Shown: one piece after another, positions 43,503-53,027 of the stretch
Numbering within the stretch: the first letter of the stretch is position 1
Layout: each line of letters starts with the position of its first letter
Origin: Bradyrhizobium sp. CCBAU 051011
GTDB taxonomy: Bacteria; Pseudomonadota; Alphaproteobacteria; Rhizobiales; Xanthobacteraceae
Direction of reading: 5' to 3'
DNA: 64,000 bases
Assembly (NCBI RefSeq): GCF_009930815.1
Contig: NZ_CP022222.1
Coordinates: 3,390,501-3,454,500 of the forward strand
The notes under the pieces: model-generated
What the model was told of the DNA's origin: nothing
The model's database searches: none
The model's input: the letters and a program-made list of their open reading frames with translations, nothing else
Program-made: the position numbers and the translations under genes

Positions 43503-43578
43503 TGGAGGCCCGGCCTGGATTTGAACCAGGATAAAGAGCATTGCACTGCTCCCGCGTCGTCGCTTCCGCCACCGGGCC
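43503..43578 (-). tRNA. Atypical tRNA-Cys-like gene (GCA) with an 8-nt anticodon loop
   Basis: The minus strand folds as a cloverleaf with encoded CCA: acceptor GGCCCGG with CCGGGCC and discriminator T, T arm CCTGG-TTCAAAT-CCAGG, and a 3-bp D stem GCG/CGC. The overall plan matches alphaproteobacterial tRNA-Cys. Departures: the D loop (GAAGCGACGA) lacks the G18-G19 pair, and the anticodon region GGAGC-AGTGCAAT-GCTCT gives an 8-nt loop instead of 7. Closing one more pair gives a 6-nt loop. The acceptor and T stems are perfectly paired, so it is under constraint or recently arisen. It may be a tRNA-derived element rather than a working Cys tRNA. Confidence 0.5.
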
Positions 43579-43657
43579 GCGCCCATCATTGCCGATCACG
43601 GCGCGGTGAACCATGCTTACCGTGCTTTAGGGTTAACAACCCTGGCGCGCGTTACGC

Positions 43658-44362
43658 TCAGGGGCGCTGGAATGCGTGCTTCGCCACGAAGGTCATCCGC
43701 CACGGGTTGTGGCCGATATTCTGTTGCGCGCGCGAGGCGGCGAAGCCGGCGGCGGCGAGCTTGCCGATCATCTCGTCTTCGCCGTAGCGCTGCAGCCCGA
43801 CACGGGTGCGCAGTTGGCGGTAGTCGGACAGCGCCGTGCTGGCGAGGCCGTACAGGGCGTCTTTCAGGAAGCCGTGAGCGCGCGCGAATTTCAGCAGCGC
43901 CAGCACGTCTCTGAACATGCCGACTTCAGGCCGCAGGATGTCGCCCAATACCAGACGGCCATTGGGCTTCAACAGCCGGCGAATGACGGCAAACGCCGAA
44001 TCCAGTTCATCCGGCGTCATGTATTGCGCGACCGAGTTCATGACGACGAGGTCGACCGAGCTCTCGTTCATCGTCCGCAGTTCATCGAGCGAGCGGACGC
44101 GGATCTTGGTGTTCGGGGCAAAGCGCGCGATCAGCCGGCCGCGGACGCCGGGCGCCGGCTCGGCCAGATACAGCTTGGCGCAGGCGTCCGCCACCTTGGC
44201 GGCCGACAGCGCCTCGCCGCAGGCATAGTCCAGCACGACGGCATCGGGCGAAGCGATATAGCCGATGATATCGCGCGCGATGACCTGGAAATGCAGGTCG
44301 CGATGCAGCTTGCTCGCATAAATCGTATGCGTTGAATCGTAATAGTCGATCCATTCATCCAT
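43658..44362 (-). CDS. Class I SAM-dependent methyltransferase
   Basis: A 234-aa protein. SAM-binding motif I is VVLDYACGEALSA (D-x-A-C-G), the acidic end of strand 2 is LYLAEPAPGVR, and motif IV is SVDLVVMNSVAQYM; then LLKPNGRLVLGDIL is motif V. This is the Methyltransf_11/25 fold. The substrate cannot be read. ATG 44362 (MDEWIDYYDS) is preferred over 44380, giving the normal N terminus. It is divergent from dps with about 120 bp between. Confidence 0.85.
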   Translation of the reverse strand: MDEWIDYYDSTHTIYASKLHRDLHFQVIARDIIGYIASPDAVVLDYACGEALSAAKVADACAKLYLAEPAPGVRGRLIARFAPNTKIRVRSLDELRTMNESSVDLVVMNSVAQYMTPDELDSAFAVIRRLLKPNGRLVLGDILRPEVGMFRDVLALLKFARAHGFLKDALYGLASTALSDYRQLRTRVGLQRYGEDEMIGKLAAAGFAASRAQQNIGHNPWRMTFVAKHAFQRP

Positions 44363-44485
44363 GCGTACAGCGCCCTGCAAGACTGTGGTTCCGGGCCCGG
44401 AACCGCCGTGAAAGTGATGCGTTAGGTCGTCCGGCGGCCAATGTCCACCGCCGCCGCTGTCCGGTTCCTAACAGGAAGGTGCAAC

Positions 44486-45019
44486 GTGAGCAAAGCCAAC
44501 AACAAATCCGACAAGGTATCCCCCGATCTCGACACACCGACCGACCTGGCGCCGGCCGCCGTCGAGAAGATTTCGGCGTCGCTCAATACGCTGCTGGCGG
44601 ACGCCTTCGCGCTCTATCTGAAGACCAAGAATTTCCACTGGCATGTCAGCGGGCGGCATTTCAATGACTATCACCTGATGCTCGACCAGCAGTCGGAAGC
44701 GATCTTCGGCACCACCGATCAGCTCGCCGAGCGGGTACGCAAGCTCGGCGGCACCACGCTGCGTTCGATCGGGCAGATCGCCAAGCTGCAGACCATTCAG
44801 GACAACAACGACGCCTATGTGCCGCCGCGCGAAATGCTGCGCGAACTGATGCAAGACAACAAGCACATGGCGGCGGCGATGCGCAAAGCCCACAAGCTTT
44901 GCGACGATCACGAGGATTCCGGCACCGCGAGCCTGCTCGAAGTCTTCATCGACGAGACCGAGCGCCGCACCTGGTTCCTGTTCGAGGCCAGCCGTCAGGA
45001 AGGCGCCAACGCGGCGTAA
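44486..45019 (+). CDS. dps: DNA starvation/stationary-phase protection protein Dps
   Basis: A 177-aa ferritin-like protein. The inter-subunit ferroxidase residues are in NFHWHVSGRHFNDYHLMLDQQSEAIF (His-His-Asp-x3-Glu). The N terminus is lysine/asparagine-rich (SKANNKSDK), as in DNA-binding Dps. It forms 12-mers that store iron, remove peroxide and protect DNA. The start is GTG 44486 with AGGAAGGT before it; the upstream frame is not coding. Confidence 0.93.
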   Translation: MSKANNKSDKVSPDLDTPTDLAPAAVEKISASLNTLLADAFALYLKTKNFHWHVSGRHFNDYHLMLDQQSEAIFGTTDQLAERVRKLGGTTLRSIGQIAKLQTIQDNNDAYVPPREMLRELMQDNKHMAAAMRKAHKLCDDHEDSGTASLLEVFIDETERRTWFLFEASRQEGANAA

Positions 45020-45189
45020 GCGCGGTTGCGCTTGAGCAGGCGCGCAAGGGCAGCCTTGCCATCCCTGCGGCCCGTGGCGGCTGTCTGCAGGACATTCCGG
45101 TCGCGTCCATGCCGGTTTTGCGGTAGGCTGCGCTGTGGCTCCGAACAGCGGCTGCCCGAAGCTATTGCGCGATCCGAAGGAGGCGGGAG

Positions 45190-45498
45190 ATGCCTATCTC
45201 TTTTCCGATGATCGTTTTGAGTTCGCAATTGGTCGTCACGGTCGCAGACGGCGTGCCGAAATTTGACGTTGCTCGGAGCTGCAAGCTCGACGTCGCCGCC
45301 ACCGCGGGCCTCACCGTTGACCAGTCGATAAAGAGCTGCGTGAACGATGAACAGAAAGCGAAGCGGCAGCTCGCGGGCCAATGGTCGAAATTCCCCGCGC
45401 CAAGCCGGGCAAGCTGTATCTCGCAGGAGAGCATCGGTGGCACGCCGAGCTACGTCAGCTTGCTGACCTGTCTGCAGATGGGTCAGTGGGCCAGGTGA
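45190..45498 (+). CDS. Small exported Cys-rich protein of unknown function
   Basis: A 102-aa protein. A short hydrophobic start (ISFPMIVLSSQLVVTVADG) may be a signal peptide. The rest has regularly placed cysteines: RSCKLDVAATAGLTVDQSIK, SCVNDEQKAKRQLAGQWSKF, ASCISQESIGGTPSYVSLLT, CLQM. Four Cys suggest two disulfides in the periplasm. AGGAGGCGGGAG precedes the ATG. Related small proteins are widespread in Bradyrhizobium, function unknown. Confidence 0.65.
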   Translation: MPISFPMIVLSSQLVVTVADGVPKFDVARSCKLDVAATAGLTVDQSIKSCVNDEQKAKRQLAGQWSKFPAPSRASCISQESIGGTPSYVSLLTCLQMGQWAR

Positions 45499-45667
45499 AT
45501 GCCCGGCGTGATTTGCTGTCAGTAGCCAGGATGGAATGAACGCAGTTCGCCGCCACCATCGCGGGCGACTACTTCGTCACGATCCGGCGCGTTGGCGTCA
45601 CCGTGCCCAAGCCGAAACCATCGAACCGCTAAGTCTCTCGAGAACACCCGCCCCAGCCGCTCCGATC

Positions 45668-46759
45668 CTAATATTTTCTGACGACGGGTTTTGTTGTCGG
45701 AGGCGCGCCGGGCGCCGGCGGCGAGATCGCGAAGGTGACCCAGGCATTCCAGCCACTGGGACGATTCTCTGCGGCAAACTCTCCGTAAGCCTTGAGATTG
45801 AGATAGCCCTGCATGTCGCCGACCGGAAAAAGGAATCCGATCTGGGGACCGACGCCAACCACCTGGGACTGGAAGCAGCCGACACGGTTGCCTGAACCGC
45901 TGTCGCAGCCGAGCTCCTTGTAGACATAGCCCACGAGGCCAACCATGACCTGCTTCGACAGGAACTGCGACGCACCCCAGTCGAAGTGCATGTCGACGCC
46001 GCTCTGATACTGCGTCGCAGGATTCTCGAAATTGTAGGTGAAGCCGAGCACGCCGGAGAATTCGTGGCCGGTCTGCGGATTGAAATAGGTGTAGCCTCCG
46101 CCGGCGTCGATCGCGCCGTGTCCGATGCCCAGATTTGACAAGCGCGTGGACTGGTAAGCGCCAACCGGGATGTCGCCTGTGATGTAGGCCATGTAGTTGT
46201 GGACGCCGGCGTTCCAGCGCAGTGCGAATTGCGGTATCAGATCCCCAAAACCCCATGTCGTGTCGCTGATGCTCTCGGACCGCGCGAAGGGAACGTTGCC
46301 GAAAGGTGTCGTGAGCACGCCTGACAAGGTCCCCGCCAGGCTGGTGCCGACGACGCCATAAGCTCCTATGAGGGACACCGACGCCTGGCCGCCGAGAACC
46401 GGCGTCGCGAATACATAGGTCGGGATCACAAAGCCAAGATTGCCGGTGGCGTTGAGGCTCAAATTCAGATTTGCATTTAAGGTAAGGTTGGCCGGAACCC
46501 TGCCGAGCGTGAATTCGCGCGAACGCGCGACGTCAGCGCCGGCCGATACGGAGGTGTGGTAGTAGATGTTCGCTAACGACCAACCCGGCTGCTGCGGCGT
46601 GGCCGCCAAGCTTCCAAAGAATCCGGGGACCCAGAAGCTGATGCCGTGTTCATCGGCGTAAGCGGCCCCGGACATCGATCCGAACAGCAGCAGAGCCGCA
46701 CCGATGCCGAGGCCCGTGCGCCGACGGTTTGAAATTCGCTTGGGAATGTTGTTCGCCAT
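45668..46759 (-). CDS. SphA/MetA-pathway-type outer-membrane transport protein
   Basis: A 363-aa protein with an N-terminal signal (RTGLGIGAALLLFGSMSGAAYA) then EHGISFWVPGFFGSLAATPQQPGWSLANIYYH, the start of the Phenol_MetA_deg (SphA) family. Aromatic, alternating beta segments continue to the end, expected for a beta-barrel. These proteins are linked to uptake of hydrophobic or aromatic compounds. It is the last gene of the leftward DUF1254 cluster, 207 bp after hlyD. Confidence 0.8.
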   Translation of the reverse strand: MANNIPKRISNRRRTGLGIGAALLLFGSMSGAAYADEHGISFWVPGFFGSLAATPQQPGWSLANIYYHTSVSAGADVARSREFTLGRVPANLTLNANLNLSLNATGNLGFVIPTYVFATPVLGGQASVSLIGAYGVVGTSLAGTLSGVLTTPFGNVPFARSESISDTTWGFGDLIPQFALRWNAGVHNYMAYITGDIPVGAYQSTRLSNLGIGHGAIDAGGGYTYFNPQTGHEFSGVLGFTYNFENPATQYQSGVDMHFDWGASQFLSKQVMVGLVGYVYKELGCDSGSGNRVGCFQSQVVGVGPQIGFLFPVGDMQGYLNLKAYGEFAAENRPSGWNAWVTFAISPPAPGAPPTTKPVVRKY

Positions 46760-46966
46760 CTGCTTGCTCCCAATGCCCTGAGATCACAGTGACCAACCTG
46801 AGATTGACATAGATTGAATGGCTCGTCGTAAGCCACAGTCCCGCGCAACGGTCCAAATCGAAGATCTGTTGGCGACTGTTGCTCCAAAGTCGCGACACTA
46901 CCGCCTGCTATTCACTGCAACGGGCATTCGACGCGATGCGCAAGGCGCCAAGCTCGTCCGATGCCG

Positions 46967-48076
46967 TCAAAGATACGCCGTGTACGAGCTGATCCAGACA
47001 AGGATCGACATCAGCAAGCCAATGACGCCGGCGTTCTCTGCAAACACGGTGGCAGTGCCGGGCATCCCGAGCTTGAGCTGGCTGCGGTCGATATCCTTCG
47101 GTATGGAAATGATCGCCGGATAGGCCTTGGCGCCGCCGATCGATCCCACCTTCGCGAGCGTTCCCGAAACCGCAATCTCGCCCTGTCCCACGCCCAGCGG
47201 GATCCCCGTGATGGTCGCGTCGTGAATGCGGCCGGGGTCATTGTCGAACACGAGCTTGACCCGCGCGCCGGGCTTGATGGTCTTAAATCCGTTGGGCGAG
47301 AACATGCCGACGATTGTGATCTCGTCGGTGACGATGAACGACATCACCGCACGCGCTTGCGTTGCGCGGTCGCCGACCGATAGCGCCATGACCGTGACGG
47401 AGCCGTCGCCGGGTGCGCGGATCGTGGTCTGCTCCAGCTCCCATTTGGCGTTGTCGAGCTGGGCCTCGATTTGAGCGACCGTCGTATTGGTGCCGCCGAT
47501 CTCCGAGTCCATGGCGAGCTTCGCGTTCAGCTGCGTGGCCTTGGCCGCTTGGAGCTGAAATTCCACCGTCTCGTACTGGACCTGCGTGTCTTGCAGGCGA
47601 AATTCGGTTTGCGCGCCCTGACCGACGAGCTTGCTGTAATCGGCAAGCCGCTGGCTGTGATAGGCGAGCTGCTTGCCCAACCCCTCGACGTTCGCAGTCG
47701 CCTGCTCGTAGTTGGCTGCGAGCTGCTTCACCTGCTGCTTGGCGCCAACCAGCGAAGCCTCGAGCTGGTCAACCTTGTATTTGAACGGCGTTGGATCGAT
47801 GCGGAATAGCGTAGTCCCGGCTTTCACCGGCTCGTTCGGCTTGACCGGTATCTCGATCACCTGGCCCGAGACGTTAGGCGCGACCTCGACCACCCGCGAG
47901 ATCACGACGAAGCTTCCCGACGGGGTCAAATAGTTGAACAACGCCACGAACACCGCGAGGATGAATGCGCCGATCAGCACCGCCACGGTGCCGGAGCCCC
48001 AGCCCCACTTGACCAGCTTGAGCTTGGAGAAGATGAGCCACACGAGGACGACATAGAGCGTCAGGATGATGAGCAT
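46967..48076 (-). CDS. HlyD-family membrane fusion protein (EmrA-like)
   Basis: A 369-aa periplasmic adaptor. Two hydrophobic stretches at the N terminus (MLIILTLYVVLVWLIF and TVAVLIGAFILAVFVALFNYL) anchor it. Then comes the lipoyl/biotinyl-like half VVISRVVEVAPNVSGQVIEIPV, a coiled-coil hairpin (about 100-210) and the second lipoyl half TTIRAPGDGSVTVMALSVGD. It normally bridges an inner-membrane pump to an outer-membrane channel. No pump gene is seen in the cluster; the SphA-like barrel follows. Its 5' part was copied to 54039-54403. Confidence 0.88.
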   Translation of the reverse strand: MLIILTLYVVLVWLIFSKLKLVKWGWGSGTVAVLIGAFILAVFVALFNYLTPSGSFVVISRVVEVAPNVSGQVIEIPVKPNEPVKAGTTLFRIDPTPFKYKVDQLEASLVGAKQQVKQLAANYEQATANVEGLGKQLAYHSQRLADYSKLVGQGAQTEFRLQDTQVQYETVEFQLQAAKATQLNAKLAMDSEIGGTNTTVAQIEAQLDNAKWELEQTTIRAPGDGSVTVMALSVGDRATQARAVMSFIVTDEITIVGMFSPNGFKTIKPGARVKLVFDNDPGRIHDATITGIPLGVGQGEIAVSGTLAKVGSIGGAKAYPAIISIPKDIDRSQLKLGMPGTATVFAENAGVIGLLMSILVWISSYTAYL

Positions 48077-48207
48077 GACTGGCTCCTAGCGTGGGTAGAA
48101 TCGCTGCAGCAATTTGATTGACCTCATCTCAGTGTCGTGCCGGTCCCGCTGCTGGCCTGCGGCCGATGCATGCGAGGCAAGCATGCGTCTGGCAGTGGCC
48201 AGCTAGA

Positions 48208-49830
48208 TCATTGCCGGACGAGCTCGATCTCGCTCGGCCGCCAGGTCTTGGCGAAGAACGGCTCAAGCGGGCTATAGAGGCGAAGGATGGTCCACCAGCC
48301 CTTGCCGGGCATAGTCTGAATCCAGTTGCCCCGCTTGACGCCCGCGGGCTGAGTCGGACCGAAGTAAATCGTCGTCGAGCCGTCGGCGTTCGGTTCTGCC
48401 GCCGGCGACGGATAGCTCTGGCTGCCGGCGCGCGGATAACGCTGCGGCGTATCGAGAAATGAGCGCGTCATCACGTCATAGACGGTGAATGACCAGAAGT
48501 TCGCCTCCGGAATGTCCTTGGGAAGTGTCACCTTGTAGGTTTTGGCGCCGTCGAAGTAGGTCTTGTTGGCGTCTACCGTCGCAATTAGATACTGCGAGCC
48601 GATGCCGGTAAGACGCATGGCCATACCGGGCGTGATGCCGATATAGCTGTAGAAGAACGATGTGCGCGCATCCATCTGGCGATACCCCGTCGGAGGGAAC
48701 GGCTTGGCTCCCTCTGGTGTGACCTCAGGGATCGGCGTCTCGAATTCGTGGCCGGTGACGAAGAGCGGGTTCAGCCAGGCTGAATCCGGGTAATAGAACC
48801 AGCTTTTGTCACGCGCATTCATCGTCAGGCTGCGCGCCGTCGCGTTGCCGACGGCGAGTGCGTCGGTCATGATCTTCTTCATGCGCTCGTCAGGCTTGAA
48901 TTCTTTGCCCTTGATGATGCCGATCGCCGCCAAAGGGCCCATCAGTTCGGGATCGAGCGAAGTCGCCGGCTCCGTCTGCACGACCGTGTTGAGCATTTCA
49001 AAGTAGCTCCAGTCGTTAGGCGGAACGGTGTTCATTGCCTTGCCGCTTCCTTCGTGAAATACGGTCGGCGGAGGCGAAGCGATCCGACCGAGCTTGGCCT
49101 TACCGGCCAAAAACTCGGAGATCGGCGTCCCAACGCCGCCCGGTTCGTAAGGATAAATCTTGGTGAACTTCCGGATGGACTCGGCGGCCGGCTTCGGATC
49201 GTTCTTGTTCGCAATGAATGCGCGGCCGAACCACCAGTTGATGTATGTGCGCGAGCGCACGACGTAGAAGCCGCCTTCCGGCAGTTCTCCCTTGTAGTCC
49301 GGCGGCACGATCAGGTATTTGCCGCCTTGACCGCGGTCGGGCCCCGGCAGGCCGACGTCGGTAATCCAGCGGGACCAGTGGTCGTCGATAGCGCCGAGAA
49401 TGTTCGGTCCCACCTCTAGCACCATCGGCCCCTTGCTGAGGTCGAGGATGGCGAATACGTAGACGGTGTCGGCATTGCCTGTGAGCATCAGCGATTTGGC
49501 ATCCAACAGTTCGGACCACACAACGACCTCGTTGTCCTTGGCGCCGAAGTCATGGAAGCCCTTTCGAATAGCCTCTATGTTGGGGCCCTGCATCGTGTCG
49601 GTGACCGCCCGAAATGCATTGCTGAAATCAAGGTTGTCATAGACCCGCTCCAAGGTCGCCTTGCTCGGCAAGCCATCCTTGAACTCCAGCGTGCCAATGC
49701 GCGACTCGACCTTGTCCGGCGTGACGAGCGACGGAGGAATTGTCGCTTGGGCGACGGCACCACCTCCGCCGAAAAGAGCTGCCGCGTAGATGATTGCGAA
49801 TGCGGGAAGCGTGCGGTGTCCAAGTTTCAT
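48208..49830 (-). CDS. DUF1254/DUF1214 domain exported protein, paralogue A
   Basis: A 540-aa protein with a signal peptide (FAIIYAAALFGGGGAVAQA), an N-terminal DUF1254 region (about 60-240) and a C-terminal DUF1214 region with FWSFTVYDVMTRSFLDTPQRYPRAGSQ and GNWIQTMPGKGWWTILRLYSPLEPFF. ATG 49830 is used because GGAG lies 9 nt before it; ATG 49845 is the alternative. It begins 18 bp downstream of the HAD gene, so they are co-transcribed. It is very similar to 51012-52703. Biochemical function of this family is not established. Confidence 0.85.
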   Translation of the reverse strand: MKLGHRTLPAFAIIYAAALFGGGGAVAQATIPPSLVTPDKVESRIGTLEFKDGLPSKATLERVYDNLDFSNAFRAVTDTMQGPNIEAIRKGFHDFGAKDNEVVVWSELLDAKSLMLTGNADTVYVFAILDLSKGPMVLEVGPNILGAIDDHWSRWITDVGLPGPDRGQGGKYLIVPPDYKGELPEGGFYVVRSRTYINWWFGRAFIANKNDPKPAAESIRKFTKIYPYEPGGVGTPISEFLAGKAKLGRIASPPPTVFHEGSGKAMNTVPPNDWSYFEMLNTVVQTEPATSLDPELMGPLAAIGIIKGKEFKPDERMKKIMTDALAVGNATARSLTMNARDKSWFYYPDSAWLNPLFVTGHEFETPIPEVTPEGAKPFPPTGYRQMDARTSFFYSYIGITPGMAMRLTGIGSQYLIATVDANKTYFDGAKTYKVTLPKDIPEANFWSFTVYDVMTRSFLDTPQRYPRAGSQSYPSPAAEPNADGSTTIYFGPTQPAGVKRGNWIQTMPGKGWWTILRLYSPLEPFFAKTWRPSEIELVRQ

Positions 49831-49863
49831 GGCTTTTGACTCCATTTCTTTGTCGGGGAAGCG

Positions 49864-50898
49864 CTATTTCCATTCGAACGGGTAGATGACCTTCCACTCC
49901 GTCTTCATGCTCACCATCGTCCACCCATGCTTGAGCGCAGCGTCCCAGGCCTTGTCGAGCTTTCCGACATGGGCCTCGCGATCATAGGCCCACTCGCGTT
50001 CGGCATCGGTATGGTGAACGATGCCGGCAAAGCGTGCGCCAGCCCCGGCCGTCGTCCACTGCAGCATCTGCAAATCGCCATCGGAATTGCCGAAGGCGAA
50101 GATCGGTCGCCGTCCAATGAAGCGGTTGATCCCCGCAGGTTTACCGGGCCCGTCGTCGACAAAATCGACTTTGGGAAGCTTCATCAAGACCGGCTTGCCG
50201 TCCGGGCCGATATTAAATTGCGTTGCGCCCGACGAGCCCACGATCTGCTCGGGCGGTATGCCGTAGGCCTTCTCGGCCCAGGGCCGCATGTAGTCGATGC
50301 CGCTGCCGGATACGATGAAGGTCTTGAACCCGTTGGCGCGCAGATACGCGAGCAGCTCCAGCATCGGCTGGTAGACGAGATCGGTGTAAGGCCGGTTGAA
50401 CCGGGGATGGCGCGCCGTCGCGACCCAGTCGAGCACGATCTTGTTGAATTCTTCCACACTCATCCCGGAATGGGTTGCTTCGGCGATCTGCAACAGCCCC
50501 TTGTCGCCGGCCGCGATCAATGCCTTGGAGTCGTTCTCGAGCACTGCCTTAAATGGTTGCTCTGTTTTCCATTCCGGATGCCGCGATGCCATCGTCCTGA
50601 CCCGGTCGAACGCGAAAACCGATTGAAAAAAGTTCGGCTGCTCGGATATCAGCGTGCCGTCCATGTCGAAGGTCGCAATACGATCCGGCTGCGGTACGAA
50701 ATCTGCATTGTCTTGGGTGGTGACACGCACGACGAATTCCGTGATGGACTTCTTCGCTGCGCCATCATTCCAGGAAGGCAGAGGGTCGGTCTGGGCGCGC
50801 GCGGGCGAGCAAACAATTGCCGCGGCCAGCGTGAGAAGCACGCCCGCCAAGCTGGCGCGTGCCGCCTTCCTGAAGCGATCTCTGCGGCTGAGATTCAT
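49864..50898 (-). CDS. Secreted HAD-family phosphatase
   Basis: A 344-aa protein. Signal peptide (ASLAGVLLTLAAAIVCSPARA), then HAD motif I FDMDGTLISEQ with the nucleophilic Asp, motif II FIVSGSGIDYM, and motif III/IV FVDDGPGKPAG plus FAFGNSDGDLQML. The order and spacing fit phosphoserine-phosphatase-like HAD enzymes, here exported to the periplasm. It lies between the two DUF1254 paralogues. Confidence 0.88.
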   Translation of the reverse strand: MNLSRRDRFRKAARASLAGVLLTLAAAIVCSPARAQTDPLPSWNDGAAKKSITEFVVRVTTQDNADFVPQPDRIATFDMDGTLISEQPNFFQSVFAFDRVRTMASRHPEWKTEQPFKAVLENDSKALIAAGDKGLLQIAEATHSGMSVEEFNKIVLDWVATARHPRFNRPYTDLVYQPMLELLAYLRANGFKTFIVSGSGIDYMRPWAEKAYGIPPEQIVGSSGATQFNIGPDGKPVLMKLPKVDFVDDGPGKPAGINRFIGRRPIFAFGNSDGDLQMLQWTTAGAGARFAGIVHHTDAEREWAYDREAHVGKLDKAWDAALKHGWTMVSMKTEWKVIYPFEWK

Positions 50899-51011
50899 GG
50901 CGCTACTCCGGTCCGTGTTGCGGCCGTCGCGGTCTATCGAACGCGTTGTCCGATAAGCCGAAGGCAGTTGATCTCACTATGCGCTCGGGCTTCTGCCTGT
51001 GTGCGGCATTC

Positions 51012-52703
51012 CTATCGCCTGTCGATCCTCTGCTCGAGCCTGTCGATTCTCTGCTCGATCCTTTCGATCGCGCCCGAACCAACAGTGGCGACAAGTTCAA
51101 TCTCGCTCGGGCGCCAGGTCTTGTCGAAGAACGGCTGCAATGGGCTGTAAAGGCGCAGCCACGTGAACCAGCCCTTGCCGGGGACGGTCTGGATCCAGTT
51201 GCCACGCTTGACGCCCGCCGGCTGGGTCGGTCCGATGTAGATCGTCGTCGAACCGTCGGCATTCGGTTCCGCAGCGGGCGACGGATAGCTCTGGCTGCCG
51301 GCGCGCGGATAGCGCTGCGGCGTGTCGAGCATCGATCGTGTCATGTTGTCGTACACGGTAAATGACCAGAAGTTTTCTTCCGGGATGCCCTTGGGCAGCG
51401 TCACCCTGTAGGTCTTGCCGCCGTCGAGATAGTTCTTGTCGGCATCGAGCGAGGCGAAGAGGTACTGCGAGCCGATGCCGGTCAGGCGCATGGCCATGGC
51501 CGGGGTGATGCCGGTGACGCCGTAGAAGTACCATCGGCGCGCATCCAGTTGTCGGTAGCCCGTCGGCGGGAAGGGCTTAGCACCCTCGCGCGTGATCATC
51601 GGGATTGGCGTCTCGAACTCGTAGCCGGAAACGAACAGCGGATTTAGCCACGCCGAGTCGGGGTAATAGGTCCAACTCGGATTGCGCGGATGCAGGAACA
51701 ATGCACGCGACTCCGCATTGGCGAGCGCAAGTGCTTCAGTAAGGATCTTTTTCATCCGCGTGTCGGGCGCGAATGGTTTGCCCTTGATGATACCGATGGC
51801 GGCGATCGGCCCCATCAACTCGGGGTCGAGCGCGGTGGCCGGCTCCTGCTGCACGACCTCGTTGAGCATCTCATAGAAGGTCCAGTCGTTGGGCGGAATG
51901 GTGTTCATCACCTTCCCGCTGCCCTCGTGGAACACAGTCGGCGGCGGCGGAATGACACGGCCGAGCTTTGCCTTGCCCGCCAGGAACTCGGAGATGGGTG
52001 TGCCGACGCCGCCGGGTTCGTAGCGATAGACCTTGGTGAACTTCCGGATGGTGTCGACGACTGGCTTCGGATCGCTATGGTTCTCCAGGAACGACCGGCC
52101 AAACCATAAGACGAAGTTGGTGCGGGAGTGCGCCACACTGAATTCGCCCTCGGGCAACGGTCCGTTGTATCCCGGCGGCACAATCAGGTACTTGCCGCCC
52201 TCACCCCGATCGGGTCCGGGTAAACCAAGGTCGATGACCCACCGGAACCAATAGTCTTGAACACCGCCCAGAAACTTCGGTGGCGCCTCGATCACCATGG
52301 GGCCTTGCGTGAGGTCGAGGAAGCCGAGGACGTAGATCGTGTCGGCATTGGCGGTCAGGAACAGTGACTTGGCATCCATCAATTCGGAAAAGACGAGAAC
52401 CTCATTGTCCTTGACGCCGACGCTGTGGAAACCCTTGCGGAATGCGTGGATGCTGACGCCCTGCAGCGTATCCGAGAACGCGCGAAGCGCGTGCGTCGAG
52501 TCGATGCTGTCGTAGATCTTCTCCAGGGTCGCCTTGCTCGGTGCGCCTTCCTTGAATTCGAGCGTGCCGATACGGGTCTCGACCTTGTCCGGCGTCACAA
52601 GGCCCGGAGGAATTCCCGCGGGCGTCTGAGCGGCGGCCAAGCGCGGAAGTGACAACGCAGCGCAGGCCGCGGCGGCTACAAGTATTCGCAACGACTGCTT
52701 CAT
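51012..52703 (-). CDS. DUF1254/DUF1214 domain exported protein, paralogue B
   Basis: A 563-aa protein closely resembling paralogue A over its whole length (both hold IPP.LVTPDKVE, GTLEFK, YPYEPGGVGTPISEF-like, and QRYPRAGSQSYPSPAAEPNA). It has a signal peptide (LRILVAAAACAALSLPRLAA) and an extra C-terminal tail with two copies of IEQRIDRLEQRIDRR-type heptads. AAAGGAGAGGAAACC precedes the ATG. It is the first gene of the leftward operon, facing the AraC regulator. Confidence 0.85.
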   Translation of the reverse strand: MKQSLRILVAAAACAALSLPRLAAAQTPAGIPPGLVTPDKVETRIGTLEFKEGAPSKATLEKIYDSIDSTHALRAFSDTLQGVSIHAFRKGFHSVGVKDNEVLVFSELMDAKSLFLTANADTIYVLGFLDLTQGPMVIEAPPKFLGGVQDYWFRWVIDLGLPGPDRGEGGKYLIVPPGYNGPLPEGEFSVAHSRTNFVLWFGRSFLENHSDPKPVVDTIRKFTKVYRYEPGGVGTPISEFLAGKAKLGRVIPPPPTVFHEGSGKVMNTIPPNDWTFYEMLNEVVQQEPATALDPELMGPIAAIGIIKGKPFAPDTRMKKILTEALALANAESRALFLHPRNPSWTYYPDSAWLNPLFVSGYEFETPIPMITREGAKPFPPTGYRQLDARRWYFYGVTGITPAMAMRLTGIGSQYLFASLDADKNYLDGGKTYRVTLPKGIPEENFWSFTVYDNMTRSMLDTPQRYPRAGSQSYPSPAAEPNADGSTTIYIGPTQPAGVKRGNWIQTVPGKGWFTWLRLYSPLQPFFDKTWRPSEIELVATVGSGAIERIEQRIDRLEQRIDRR

Positions 52704-53027
52704 GGTTTCCTCTCCTTTATTCGACGCTCCGCCCCCTCTGACTGCGGCTCGAGCAGCACACCTGTTGTCGGGTTACCGGATCGGCTTTGCGCCCCGACGG
52801 CGTCTCAGAAAATCGATAGGAAGCGACCACAAGCTTGGCCGGCTGTATTTGTCTTCGAAAAGCGCGGTCCATTGCCGCGCGTATGTGCCTGCTACTTCCG
52901 AGCGATGTTCGCCCTTGCGGCATCCTTCAAACGAAAGTAACTTCTCAGCAGGCAGGTTTCGCCGCTATCCGAATCCTGCAAACGACTATCGAGCCAGCCA
53001 TGCGTATAGTCGGGAGCAGGGATCGCC
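52704..53027. promoter_or_regulatory. Divergent promoter region for the DUF1254 operon and araC
   Basis: 324 bp with no convincing ORF. It should hold both promoters and the site for the AraC regulator. I do not see a clear repeat pair that would define the operator. Confidence 0.4.

Noticed and set aside
45519..46256. 245-aa minus-strand frame
   Set aside because: Out-of-frame reading of the SphA-like gene; Arg/Gly/His-rich with no domain.
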